A DNA stretch of 64,000 nucleotides from BACL27 sp964203235 (GTDB lineage Bacteria > Actinomycetota > Acidimicrobiia > Acidimicrobiales > Ilumatobacteraceae): NCBI GenBank assembly GCA_964203235.1, contig CAXNLE010000001.1, positions 186,001-250,000 of the forward strand, read 5' to 3'. Below the pieces are notes generated by a model, which made no database searches, was not told the DNA's origin, and was given only the letters and a program-made list of their open reading frames with translations. Shown in pieces: positions 33,998-41,662 of the stretch. Positions within the stretch are counted from its first letter, which is position 1. Every line of letters begins with the position of its first letter. A program made the position numbers and the translations under genes.

Positions 33998-34993
33998 GTG
34001 AATAGTCATATTGCGGTCATTGGCGCGGGCTCGTGGGGCACGACGGTTGCCAGTGTTGTGGCGCAAAATCAGCCAACGATGTTGTGGGCTAGGCGAGATT
34101 CACTTGCCAAACAGATCAACACTCAACACCAAAATGTCGACTATCTCGATGGGGCAGTACTGACCGAGAGTTTGTCATGCTCGGCAAATTTGCAAGATGT
34201 AGTTCGCAATGCATCAGTCGTGATGATGGCGGTGCCATCAAATGGTTTTCGTGAAGTACTCATTGAAGTCGCAAAATATATTTCGCCGAGTGCACCGATC
34301 GTGAGTTTGACAAAAGGTTTAGAGCGCGAAACCTTGATGCGAATGAGCGAAGTCATTGCTAAAGTTTTGCCGCGCCACAGTGTTGCAGTCTTAACAGGAC
34401 CGAATTTGGCGCACGAAATTTTGGCCGGCCAACCTGCTGCCACAGTTATTGCTTGCGCTGACGATGAGGTTGCAAAGCAAATTCAAATACTGCTGACTCG
34501 ACCAACTTTGCGCGTGTATACGAACCCTGATGTGCTCGGTTGCGAAATAGGAGGAGTCGTAAAAAATGTAATTGCGATTGCTTCAGGCATTGTTGAAGGA
34601 ATGGGCTTTGGAGATAACTCAAAAGCGACATTGATTACGCGCGGGCTTGCTGAGATGTCACGACTCGGTGTCGTTCTTGGCGCTAATCCCAGCACATTTA
34701 CAGGTTTGGCCGGCATTGGCGATGTCATCGCGACGTGTGCGTCGGCACAAAGTCGTAACAACGCAGTTGGCGTGCGACTGGGCAGAGGCGAGTCAATTGA
34801 TTCGATTACGGGGTCAATGAAGATGGTCGCTGAAGGCGTCAAGTCTTCACTCTCGGTATCGCAACTCGCGCAGCGATACAAAGTTGACATGCCGATAACT
34901 CAGCAAGTTGCAGCAGTTTGCGAAGGCACGACAAGTGCGAGCGATGCGATGGTGCAACTGATGTCTCGAGCCAGCAAAGCAGAGTTGGATTAA
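33998..34993 (+). CDS. gpsA: NAD(P)-dependent glycerol-3-phosphate dehydrogenase
   Basis: 331 residues, GTG start with a GAGGG site. AVIGAGSWGTTVASV binds NAD(P). SLTKGLE, GPNLAHEI and GGVVKNVIAIASGIVEGMGFGDNSKA contain the catalytic Lys region. It reduces dihydroxyacetone phosphate to sn-glycerol-3-phosphate, the start of phospholipid synthesis. Its TAA overlaps the ATG of the next gene by one base. Confidence 0.95.
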   Translation: MNSHIAVIGAGSWGTTVASVVAQNQPTMLWARRDSLAKQINTQHQNVDYLDGAVLTESLSCSANLQDVVRNASVVMMAVPSNGFREVLIEVAKYISPSAPIVSLTKGLERETLMRMSEVIAKVLPRHSVAVLTGPNLAHEILAGQPAATVIACADDEVAKQIQILLTRPTLRVYTNPDVLGCEIGGVVKNVIAIASGIVEGMGFGDNSKATLITRGLAEMSRLGVVLGANPSTFTGLAGIGDVIATCASAQSRNNAVGVRLGRGESIDSITGSMKMVAEGVKSSLSVSQLAQRYKVDMPITQQVAAVCEGTTSASDAMVQLMSRASKAELD

Positions 34994-36213
34994 TGCTTAC
35001 AGTAGGTGTGCGCGGTGCGCAATGGCAAGGCGAAGTCACTCCGTGGGGTGACGTATTGGTTGATGGAGAAGTTCGTTTGCGATGGTTTATCGCCGCAGAT
35101 GATCGGTGGTATGAGCCAGCTCGTGAAACAACTATTCGTCAGCGACAAGTTTCTGGTGTGCCGGTGATTGAGACTCGGTTGAAAGTTCCGGGTGGCGATG
35201 CAGTGCAACGCGTTTATGGTGTTGCCAATTTTGGTGGCGTCGTAGTTATTGAAATTTATAACGACTCATCGTTGCCGTTTGCTGTGGCGTTTGATCGTGC
35301 AGATATTTCAACGATGCGTGAACCAAGCCCAACTGGGGTGCAGGGTATTGATTTGCCAAGTGGCAGTGTCGTGTTTCCGGTGGGGCATCACGCCACAATG
35401 CGAGCAGCAATTCGAATTGGTGCGGCAAATAAAATTCTGGGACAGCTTACGGCCAGTGAACTTGAGGCGTTGCCGGGTTTTGAACAAGTTGAACGCGGGT
35501 GGATTGCCGCACTGCAAGTTTCTAGCCGTGTTGATCTGCCTGAACTTTCGTGGTCAACATTGCTGATGCAAAAACGTTGCGATATTTTGCTTAGTGAACC
35601 GCAAGTATCTGATCGCCAATCTGATGATGTCGAATTTATTTTGGATATTGCCGAGCGCGTTCGGCTCGGTGACAAACCTGCTCAGTGGGCGAGTGATGTC
35701 GCCGTCGCAGCCGAAAAAGTTATCAAGCGTTGCGCTCGAAATAAAGTTGTGCAATGGGATGAAGATCGTGCGATCTTGGCTGCTGGCATGGTTCTTGACC
35801 GCGCCGGCGAGAACCGCGGGCGCGACGACGTGGCGCGAGTTTGGGCAAACCTGCCAGAGTCTGATGTGTCGCGCGAAATGACTGCGTTTACGAAATCAAG
35901 TTCGCGTTGCCCATCATGGATTGAATCGCAACTTGTAGCGCAACGTCGCGACGGCAATATTGATATTTGCCCACGCGGGATCGATGAATCTTGGCTTGGC
36001 GTCAACTTTGAATGTCACAAACTGATGGCAACACCGCTTCACACAATTTCGTATGCAGTTCGCTGGCATGGTGAGCGACCTGCATTGTTATGGGATATTG
36101 ACGGACCAACCGGGGTTCATGTCGTGGCTAGCGCCATCGACAAAACTTTTTCAAGTACTGATATTCGTGGTGAAACTTTACTCAGTGGATTTGAAAATGT
36201 CAGCACGAAATAG
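34993..36213 (+). CDS. Conserved hypothetical protein coupled to gpsA
   Basis: 406 residues from the ATG overlapping the gpsA stop (TAATG). No recognisable domain. The N-terminal half looks beta-rich and short motifs such as RWFIAADDRWYEP occur. The C-terminus reads SYAVRWHGERPALLWDIDGP. The central part is helical (ADVAVAAEKVIKR-like). No signal peptide or membrane segment. The tight coupling to gpsA and selD suggests co-transcription; no function is proposed. Confidence 0.55.
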   Translation: MLTVGVRGAQWQGEVTPWGDVLVDGEVRLRWFIAADDRWYEPARETTIRQRQVSGVPVIETRLKVPGGDAVQRVYGVANFGGVVVIEIYNDSSLPFAVAFDRADISTMREPSPTGVQGIDLPSGSVVFPVGHHATMRAAIRIGAANKILGQLTASELEALPGFEQVERGWIAALQVSSRVDLPELSWSTLLMQKRCDILLSEPQVSDRQSDDVEFILDIAERVRLGDKPAQWASDVAVAAEKVIKRCARNKVVQWDEDRAILAAGMVLDRAGENRGRDDVARVWANLPESDVSREMTAFTKSSSRCPSWIESQLVAQRRDGNIDICPRGIDESWLGVNFECHKLMATPLHTISYAVRWHGERPALLWDIDGPTGVHVVASAIDKTFSSTDIRGETLLSGFENVSTK

Positions 36214-36222
36214 TGTGATGAT

Positions 36223-37272
36223 ATGACCTCGGCGAGCGCACAGTTTTCTGTGCCGATCAAATTAACAGAGTGGACATCGTGTGGCGGGTGCGCCGCTAAA
36301 TGGGGTGCATCATTACTGACAGATCTCGTCACCGAACTTGCAAATGGTGTTCAGCCATCACTTGATCCGGCACTATTAGTTGGCTTAGCGCCGTTTGACG
36401 ATGCTGCGGTCTATCAAGTCAGTGAAGATGTTGCTTTAGTTAGCACGACAGATTTTTTTCCACCGCTTGTTGATGACCCAGATGATTTTGGTGCGATTTC
36501 GGCAGCCAACGCATGCAGCGATGTTTTTGCAATGGGTGGGCGAGTGGTGCTGGCGGTAAATGTTGCGGCGTTCCCCGAGCACTTTCCGCGCGAGGCAATC
36601 TCAACTATTTTTGCCGCCGCCGCCCGAGTGGTGGCACTAGCTGGTGGCTCTGTTGCTGGTGGTCACACAATTCGCAACCCAGAGCCAATCTTCGGGCTTG
36701 CCGTGCAGGGAGTTGTTGATCCTAAAAAAATATTTCGCAAATCCGGAGCCAAGGCTGGTGACATCGCACTTCTTTCTAAACCACTTGGCACCGGTTTGAC
36801 GCTTGCCGCCGGCACCGACGCAGAAAAACTTGTGGCAATTGCTGGCATGCGCCAATTGAATCGCCAAGCCTCTGAGCAACTGCAACAACTTGGTGCCGCG
36901 GTGCATGGCGTTACGGATGTGACTGGTTACGGGCTCGCAGGTCATGGATGGGAGATGGCGCAACGCTCAGGAGTGCAGTTGGTGCTTGACTCGTCGGCGT
37001 TTCGCGCATACCCAGGTGCACTTGAAGCCGCGCAACGCGGTGTGCGCACCGGTGGCGACCCACGTAATCGAACTTATGTAGACGGTCACTTTTTCGTAGA
37101 TGATAAAAACTTTGATGATGACGCACACGTTGCATTATGTATGGATCCGCAAACAAGTGGCGGGTTGCTTGCCGCCGTAACATCAGAGGCTGCCGAGAAA
37201 CTTTTGCAAGACAAAATGTGGTGGCGAGTTGGCGAGTTCACTGCAGCGAGTGCGAGCGTGCGGCTACATTGA
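36223..37272 (+). CDS. selD: Selenide, water dikinase (selenophosphate synthase)
   Basis: 349 residues. The active-site segment TSCGGCAAK has Cys at the position that is selenocysteine in some SelD proteins. DFFPPLVDDPDDFGAISAANACSDVFAMGG and the downstream DVTGYGLAGHGWEMA are AIR-synthase-like ATP-binding blocks. It makes selenophosphate, the selenium donor for Sec-tRNA and for tRNA selenouridine. It supports the selenoprotein call at 3245-3772. No selA, selB or tRNA-Sec is in the window. Nine bases after the hypothetical gene and just upstream of rnhB. Confidence 0.94.
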   Translation: MTSASAQFSVPIKLTEWTSCGGCAAKWGASLLTDLVTELANGVQPSLDPALLVGLAPFDDAAVYQVSEDVALVSTTDFFPPLVDDPDDFGAISAANACSDVFAMGGRVVLAVNVAAFPEHFPREAISTIFAAAARVVALAGGSVAGGHTIRNPEPIFGLAVQGVVDPKKIFRKSGAKAGDIALLSKPLGTGLTLAAGTDAEKLVAIAGMRQLNRQASEQLQQLGAAVHGVTDVTGYGLAGHGWEMAQRSGVQLVLDSSAFRAYPGALEAAQRGVRTGGDPRNRTYVDGHFFVDDKNFDDDAHVALCMDPQTSGGLLAAVTSEAAEKLLQDKMWWRVGEFTAASASVRLH

Positions 37273-37273
37273 T

Positions 37274-37975
37274 TTGAAAACAGCAAGTGAAAAAAATAAG
37301 CCGTGGCCCGATGCGTCGCGTGAGCGTGCATTACATCAAAATGGTGCGAGAACAATCGTCGGCATTGATGAAGTCGGTAAAGGTAGTTGGGCTGGGCCAC
37401 TCGTGATCGGCATTGCGATGTTGAGTGACGAGATGATTCTTGGCGATCAGCCGGCGGTTGCGCTTGGTGGCGTGCGCGACTCTAAACAACTTTTAGAAGC
37501 CAAGCGTGAAGCGATGTTTGATGAAGTTGCCGCTACGTGTCTCGGATGGTCAACCGGCTTAGCAACAGCAGCAGAGTGCGATGAACTCGGCATGGTTGCG
37601 GCGCAACGGTTGGCAACTACTCGCGGGTTCGCTGCGCTGGGTTTAAGTCTTGGGGTGACTAATGATTTTGTAGTTGACGCAGCAATCGTCGATGGTCGTT
37701 GGGATTTTGTTTCGCCGCACGCGCGCAAAGTTGTGCTTGAAGTAAAAGCCGATGTCAGTTGTGTTTCGGTTTCGGCAGCATCAGTGTTGGCAAAAGTTAC
37801 GCGAGACCGAATGATGCGTGAGTCGGCGAGTGATTATCCGCAGTGGCATTTTGAAACGAACAAGGGCTATCCGTGCGCTAAGCACCGCACTGCTCTACAG
37901 GGTTACGGACCCTGCGCGATTCATCGCAAATCGTGGGCGTTCATGCCCAACTATGTGCCCTGGCTAGCTAGTTAG
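37274..37975 (+). CDS. rnhB: Ribonuclease HII
   Basis: TIVGIDEVGKGSWAGPLVIG carries the DEVG active-site motif, with conserved blocks DSKQLLEAKRE and ASVLAKVTRDRMM. It removes ribonucleotides from DNA-RNA hybrids. TTG 37274, two bases after the selD stop, gives 233 residues; an in-frame reading back to 37229 would overlap selD by 44 bases. The start is uncertain, the family is not. Its stop lies in a shared hairpin with the convergent acyl-CoA dehydrogenase. Confidence 0.93.
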   Translation: MKTASEKNKPWPDASRERALHQNGARTIVGIDEVGKGSWAGPLVIGIAMLSDEMILGDQPAVALGGVRDSKQLLEAKREAMFDEVAATCLGWSTGLATAAECDELGMVAAQRLATTRGFAALGLSLGVTNDFVVDAAIVDGRWDFVSPHARKVVLEVKADVSCVSVSAASVLAKVTRDRMMRESASDYPQWHFETNKGYPCAKHRTALQGYGPCAIHRKSWAFMPNYVPWLAS

Positions 37976-37992
37976 CTCGTTAATTAGCTAGC
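37963..37992. terminator. Bidirectional hairpin between rnhB and acyl-CoA dehydrogenase
   Basis: GCTAGCTAGTTA pairs with TAATTAGCTAGC over 12 bp with one G-T wobble and a 6-base loop. It contains the stop codon of rnhB and that of the convergent gene. No long T-tract follows, so termination is inferred from position and symmetry. Confidence 0.55.
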
Positions 37993-39252
37993 TTGCGTGC
38001 CGACTTTGATGTCACGGAATGCAGATTTCGAATCGATGCCTGTGTCTTTTGGTAGACCAAGCACGCGCTCACCAACAATGTTGCGCATCACTTCGTCAGA
38101 TCCGCCTGCAATTCGCATTCCTGGTGCACCAAGTAAAAACTGACTCCACGAGTAGGTGCCCCACTCGCCAGTGTCGGCTTGCAATTTGCTGCCCAAGACA
38201 AGGCACAGGAAATCATTCATCCGCTTTTGATTTTCGACCAACGCCATTTTGGCGATTGACATTTCAGGGCCGGGCGTTTGACCAGCACGAATTTTATCCA
38301 TCGCTCGTTGGTTGTTGTAGCCGGCAACTTTAGTGCGAATGAAAAGATCAGCCATTTTTTCGCGCACGATCGGGTCTTTTGTCAAGCCAAAATGTTGCAC
38401 CATCGCTTGAATTCGGGTGAACGCTGAAACTTCACCACCGCTCGAAGTACCAATTGATGCACGCTCGTTCATTAAAGTCGTCAGCGCAACGCCCCAGCCA
38501 TTATTTACTTCACCGAGACGATAGCTATCGGGAACGCGCACTTCGTTATAAAACACTTCGTTGAAACTTGCGCCACCAGTCATTTGGCGAAGTGGACGAA
38601 TCTCGACGCCTGGTGCATGCATGTCGACGATAAAACCAGTAAGTCCCTTATGTTTTGGCAAACCTGGGTCGGTGCGACAAATTATTTCGCCGATGTCGCT
38701 GTATTGCGCGCCAGATGTCCAAACTTTTTGACCAGTGATAATCCATTCATCACCATCGCGTTCGGCTTTTGTTTGCAGTGATGCAAGATCGCTACCTGCG
38801 CCAGGCTCAGAAAATAATTGACACGCGACAATGTCGGCACGCCACATTGCACGAAGAAACTTTTCGCGGGCTTCGTCGCTGGCGTGCGCGAGAATTGTTG
38901 GCGCGACCATGCCTAATCCGATTTGAAATATTGATTGATTCGGAACCTTGTATTGCGACTCAACTTTGTTGTATGCCTTTTCGAATTCGTTTGTTAAGCC
39001 AGCGCCACCATATTGAGTTGGTCCGGTTATCCAGCCGAAGCCGGCGTCGAATTTTTGTTGACGCCATTTTTTGGCGCGCTCGACTAACTCATCTTCGGAT
39101 TGTTTGCTGCGTTCTTCGAACATTGAAACATTGTCAGAGCCTTCGCCCCAGACGAAAGCCTTCTGAGATTCGCGTGATTCGGCGTTGGCGGCAAGAAATT
39201 TGTGTGCGTCGGCCGTGAATTGTTCAATAGTTTGTTTATTAGGTGTATCCAT
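37984..39252 (-). CDS. Acyl-CoA dehydrogenase
   Basis: 422 residues. CQLFSEPGAGSDLASLQT is the FAD/substrate loop, WIITGQKVWTSGAQYS follows, and the C-terminal domain ends with GGSDEVMRNIVGERVLGLPKD. It introduces a trans double bond into an acyl-CoA, passing electrons to an acceptor flavoprotein. The N-terminal region is a typical helical ACAD start, unlike the long extension in the gene at 1-1420. Related family members often act on fatty or steroid side-chain acyl-CoAs. Confidence 0.93.
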   Translation of the reverse strand: MDTPNKQTIEQFTADAHKFLAANAESRESQKAFVWGEGSDNVSMFEERSKQSEDELVERAKKWRQQKFDAGFGWITGPTQYGGAGLTNEFEKAYNKVESQYKVPNQSIFQIGLGMVAPTILAHASDEAREKFLRAMWRADIVACQLFSEPGAGSDLASLQTKAERDGDEWIITGQKVWTSGAQYSDIGEIICRTDPGLPKHKGLTGFIVDMHAPGVEIRPLRQMTGGASFNEVFYNEVRVPDSYRLGEVNNGWGVALTTLMNERASIGTSSGGEVSAFTRIQAMVQHFGLTKDPIVREKMADLFIRTKVAGYNNQRAMDKIRAGQTPGPEMSIAKMALVENQKRMNDFLCLVLGSKLQADTGEWGTYSWSQFLLGAPGMRIAGGSDEVMRNIVGERVLGLPKDTGIDSKSAFRDIKVGTQAS

Positions 39253-39361
39253 GACGTATAACCGTAGTTGTGATTCGGTAATTTGATGAAAGCGTAAAAA
39301 CTCACGGAAAATTCACAAAAATTCAGAGAAAACCCGCAAAAACGTGCACTGTGCCTGAGTT

Positions 39362-39835
39362 TTGACTAGCCTGCCTCGGGTGGGTCAGCCAGTAGACGTC
39401 AAGCAAACAGTTGCCGGGGTGCCAGGTCGAATTCGGTTTGAACTGAATCGCACTCTGACTGGGCAAGGCCACGAGAGATTCACGAGTGCCGCGCAAGCGA
39501 TCGGCCCGCGCCCAGCAGCCGAATTGGCGCGAAGGTTGTTTAGTAGCGGAGTCGTTACTGGAGTTCATTTGTTTGCAAATATCGTCACGGTTGAGCTTGT
39601 GCCAGGTTCACGCGATGGCGATTTAGCGCAGATTGTTACTGATTTGCACCAATATTGGAAGCCTGGCATGAAACCCCCGAGTATCGAAGAGTTGATGGCC
39701 AAAGTCGCACCTGCAGTGGTTGAATCCGTAAATACTGACAGTTCGGCGCCAGAACTCAGCGCCGCCGAAAAATTGATCCCCCCACATTTATTGGCCAGAA
39801 GCAGAGCCGCACGAAGTAAGGCTCTATCTAATTAG
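39362..39835 (+). CDS. Nfu/NifU N-terminal domain-like protein
   Basis: 157 residues from TTG 39362, or 151 from GTG 39380. GVPGRIRFELNRTLTGQGHERF, then PRPAAELARRLFSSGVVTGVHLFANIVTVEL resembles the scaffold Nfu N-terminal domain (PNPNTLKF-type), though no Cys-containing NifU C-terminal domain follows. Possible Fe-S cluster assembly accessory. The C-terminus is Ala/Arg-rich and its codons are duplicated just downstream. Confidence 0.55.
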   Translation: MTSLPRVGQPVDVKQTVAGVPGRIRFELNRTLTGQGHERFTSAAQAIGPRPAAELARRLFSSGVVTGVHLFANIVTVELVPGSRDGDLAQIVTDLHQYWKPGMKPPSIEELMAKVAPAVVESVNTDSSAPELSAAEKLIPPHLLARSRAARSKALSN

Positions 39836-39878
39836 ACAGCCTAACTAGCCGCACGAAGTAAGGCGCTAGCTAATTAGA
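39805..39878 (+). repeat. Tandem duplication of the 3' end of the preceding gene
   Basis: A 32-base segment covering the last codons of the Nfu-like gene (39805-39836) recurs at 39847-39878 with two mismatches, 42 bases downstream. The second copy lies after the stop codon and keeps its own stop codon. It looks like a recent duplication. Confidence 0.85.
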
Positions 39879-39928
39879 GAACTTGCTAGCTAGATAACTA
39901 ACTGAGGGATTAGTTAGTTTAATACTTA

Positions 39929-40882
39929 ATGAATTTGATAAGTAATTTTTCACAAGCGCCCATCACCGCTAAAAAGTTTAGTACCATGAAAGTCTTGACA
40001 TCAAATAACTTGACATTACAAGAAGTTGCCGAAATTCTCGATGTTCACTACATGACGGTGTACCGATATGTTCGCGAGGGAATGTTGCGAGCAGATCAGA
40101 TAAATCGGTCGTGGCAAATTAGTCGTGCTGACTTAAAAGAGTTTCAGGCAAGTCGCTTAAGTTCAAGCAAGAATAAGAAATCAATTTCGAAGTCTGGCAG
40201 TGGTTCGGTTAAGAAAGCACGGCATGGTGGTCGTGACGAAACTGTATGGTCTGGCCGCGTTCTTGCCAGGTTAATTGAAGGTGATGAAGCGGGCGTAAGT
40301 AGCGTGATTAATTCGGCGCTTCGTAGTACCCATAATTTGCAAAGTATTTATTTAGACGTATTGATGCCAGCGCTTGCGACTATTGGTGACAGATGGGAGC
40401 AAGGCACGTTAGATATTTATGTTGAGCACCGTGCAACTGAAATTGTCTCTCGATTAGTTGGTCAATTGAGTTCAAGATTTACTCGCCGCGGGGTTGATCG
40501 AGGAACTGTAATCATTGTGGCGCCCGAGGGCGAAAAGCATTCGCTTTCAATTGCGTTAGCAGCAGATGTGCTTCGTCTTGAAGGTTGGAAGGCTATGAAT
40601 CTCGGCGCGAATCTTCCTGCAAGCGAACTGGCTAAAGCAGTTAAAAGTACTCAAAACTTAGTGGGCGTTTGTATTACAACGACGATGTCTGGCTCGTTGC
40701 GAGAAACTGCTAATTCAATTTCGGCTGTGCGTGATATTGCTGGATTTAATGTCAAATGCTTTGTTGCTGGATTGGCAATCAAATCACAAGACCAGGCTCA
40801 AGAACTTGGCGCTGATTTTTGGGTAGCTAGCCCTCGAGAATTGATTGTTGCACTTGATTCATTGACTCAGAAGGCTAGTTAA
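39929..40882 (+). CDS. B12-binding transcriptional regulator, CarH-like, with excisionase-type HTH
   Basis: 317 residues from ATG 39929 (ATG 39986 is an alternative). Residues ~30-75 (LTLQEVAEILDVHYMTVYRY, SWQISRADLKEF) are an excisionase/MerR-type HTH. A Lys/Ser-rich linker follows. From ~residue 105 comes a four-helix bundle and B12-binding Rossmann domain. Trp156 followed nine residues later by Glu-His (166-167) matches the W-x9-EH motif of CarH light sensors. The cobalamin ligand region reads EKHSLS with His204; CarH has E-x-H-x-x-G, so Gly is Ser here. It may be a light- or B12-responsive regulator. It lies just upstream of the LexA-controlled imuA'-imuB. Confidence 0.8.
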   Translation: MNLISNFSQAPITAKKFSTMKVLTSNNLTLQEVAEILDVHYMTVYRYVREGMLRADQINRSWQISRADLKEFQASRLSSSKNKKSISKSGSGSVKKARHGGRDETVWSGRVLARLIEGDEAGVSSVINSALRSTHNLQSIYLDVLMPALATIGDRWEQGTLDIYVEHRATEIVSRLVGQLSSRFTRRGVDRGTVIIVAPEGEKHSLSIALAADVLRLEGWKAMNLGANLPASELAKAVKSTQNLVGVCITTTMSGSLRETANSISAVRDIAGFNVKCFVAGLAIKSQDQAQELGADFWVASPRELIVALDSLTQKAS

Positions 40883-40900
40883 CTGACTTTTTAGCCTTCT
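40869..40900 (+). terminator. Hairpin at the end of the CarH-like gene
   Basis: AGAAGGCTA pairs perfectly with TAGCCTTCT (9 bp) around a 14-base loop that contains the gene's TAA stop. It probably separates transcription of the regulator from imuA'. No T-tract, so moderate confidence. Confidence 0.5.
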
Positions 40901-40911
40901 AGTAGTTACTA

Positions 40912-40925
40912 CGAACAGGTGTTCG
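40912..40925 (+). promoter_or_regulatory. LexA box upstream of imuA'
   Basis: CGAACAGGTGTTCG is a perfect palindromic match to the actinobacterial SOS box (CGAAC-N4-GTTCG). It lies 13 bases before the imuA' ATG, so LexA would cover the promoter and repress the imuA'-imuB operon until DNA damage. Confidence 0.9.
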
Positions 40926-40938
40926 TTACAGTGCTGGT

Positions 40939-41622
40939 ATGCAACTAGATACCAAACAGCGCCTTACAGAACTTTCAATTAAAGAACTTTTAGCCACACA
41001 GCAGTTAGACACAAAGCCTCAAGTCGTAGAACGTCTGGCAGTGGCCGATGACGTGCGCGAGTTGTTGCCAGATTCTGGCTTAGTGCGTGGGCGAATTGTG
41101 CGCTGCAGTGGCGACGCTGGTCTGTCGTTGGCGCTTTCTCTTTGCTCGCTTGCAACTCAGCAAGGGTCGTGGCTTGGTGTCGTTGGCGTTGAGCATCTTG
41201 GTTTACTCGCTGCCGTTGAACACGGTGTTGCTTTAGAGCGAACAGTGTTGGTTCATCCGCCCAAGACTTCTCGTGAATGGTCGATCACAGTTGCTGCTGC
41301 GATCGAAGGTTTAGATTTGTTGATTGTTGCGGTTCCTGAACGACTATCGGTTAACGATGCCAGGCGAGTACAAACGCGATTGCAATCTCGTCGCGCAGTC
41401 ATGATCATTGTTGAAAACACGGTGCTGTCGCAATCTAGATCTATGAACGGTTCGAACGAAGCGCAACAGTTTCTTGCTGACGTTGTTTTAGATACAAAAA
41501 CAAAAAGTTGGAGCGGTGTCGACAGGGGTGCCGGATACTTGCAACATCGTGATGTACGAATACGGGTTAGTGGGCGACGAGTTGCACGAGAGCGCAATTA
41601 TCTAGTCACGCGCTCGTGCTGA
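40939..41622 (+). CDS. imuA': ImuA'-like mutasome accessory protein
   Basis: 227 residues. ImuA' is a RecA-fold-like protein needed for DnaE2-dependent mutagenesis. Sequence conservation is weak (RGRIVRCSGDAGLSLALSLCSLA), and the identification relies on length, the immediately following imuB, and the LexA box. Start ATG 40939. It probably tethers ImuB to the lesion-bypass complex. Confidence 0.82.
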   Translation: MQLDTKQRLTELSIKELLATQQLDTKPQVVERLAVADDVRELLPDSGLVRGRIVRCSGDAGLSLALSLCSLATQQGSWLGVVGVEHLGLLAAVEHGVALERTVLVHPPKTSREWSITVAAAIEGLDLLIVAVPERLSVNDARRVQTRLQSRRAVMIIVENTVLSQSRSMNGSNEAQQFLADVVLDTKTKSWSGVDRGAGYLQHRDVRIRVSGRRVARERNYLVTRSC

Positions 41623-41662
41623 TTTAGCTGTTCTTATTTGACCGTGCTTATTTAATAGCAAC

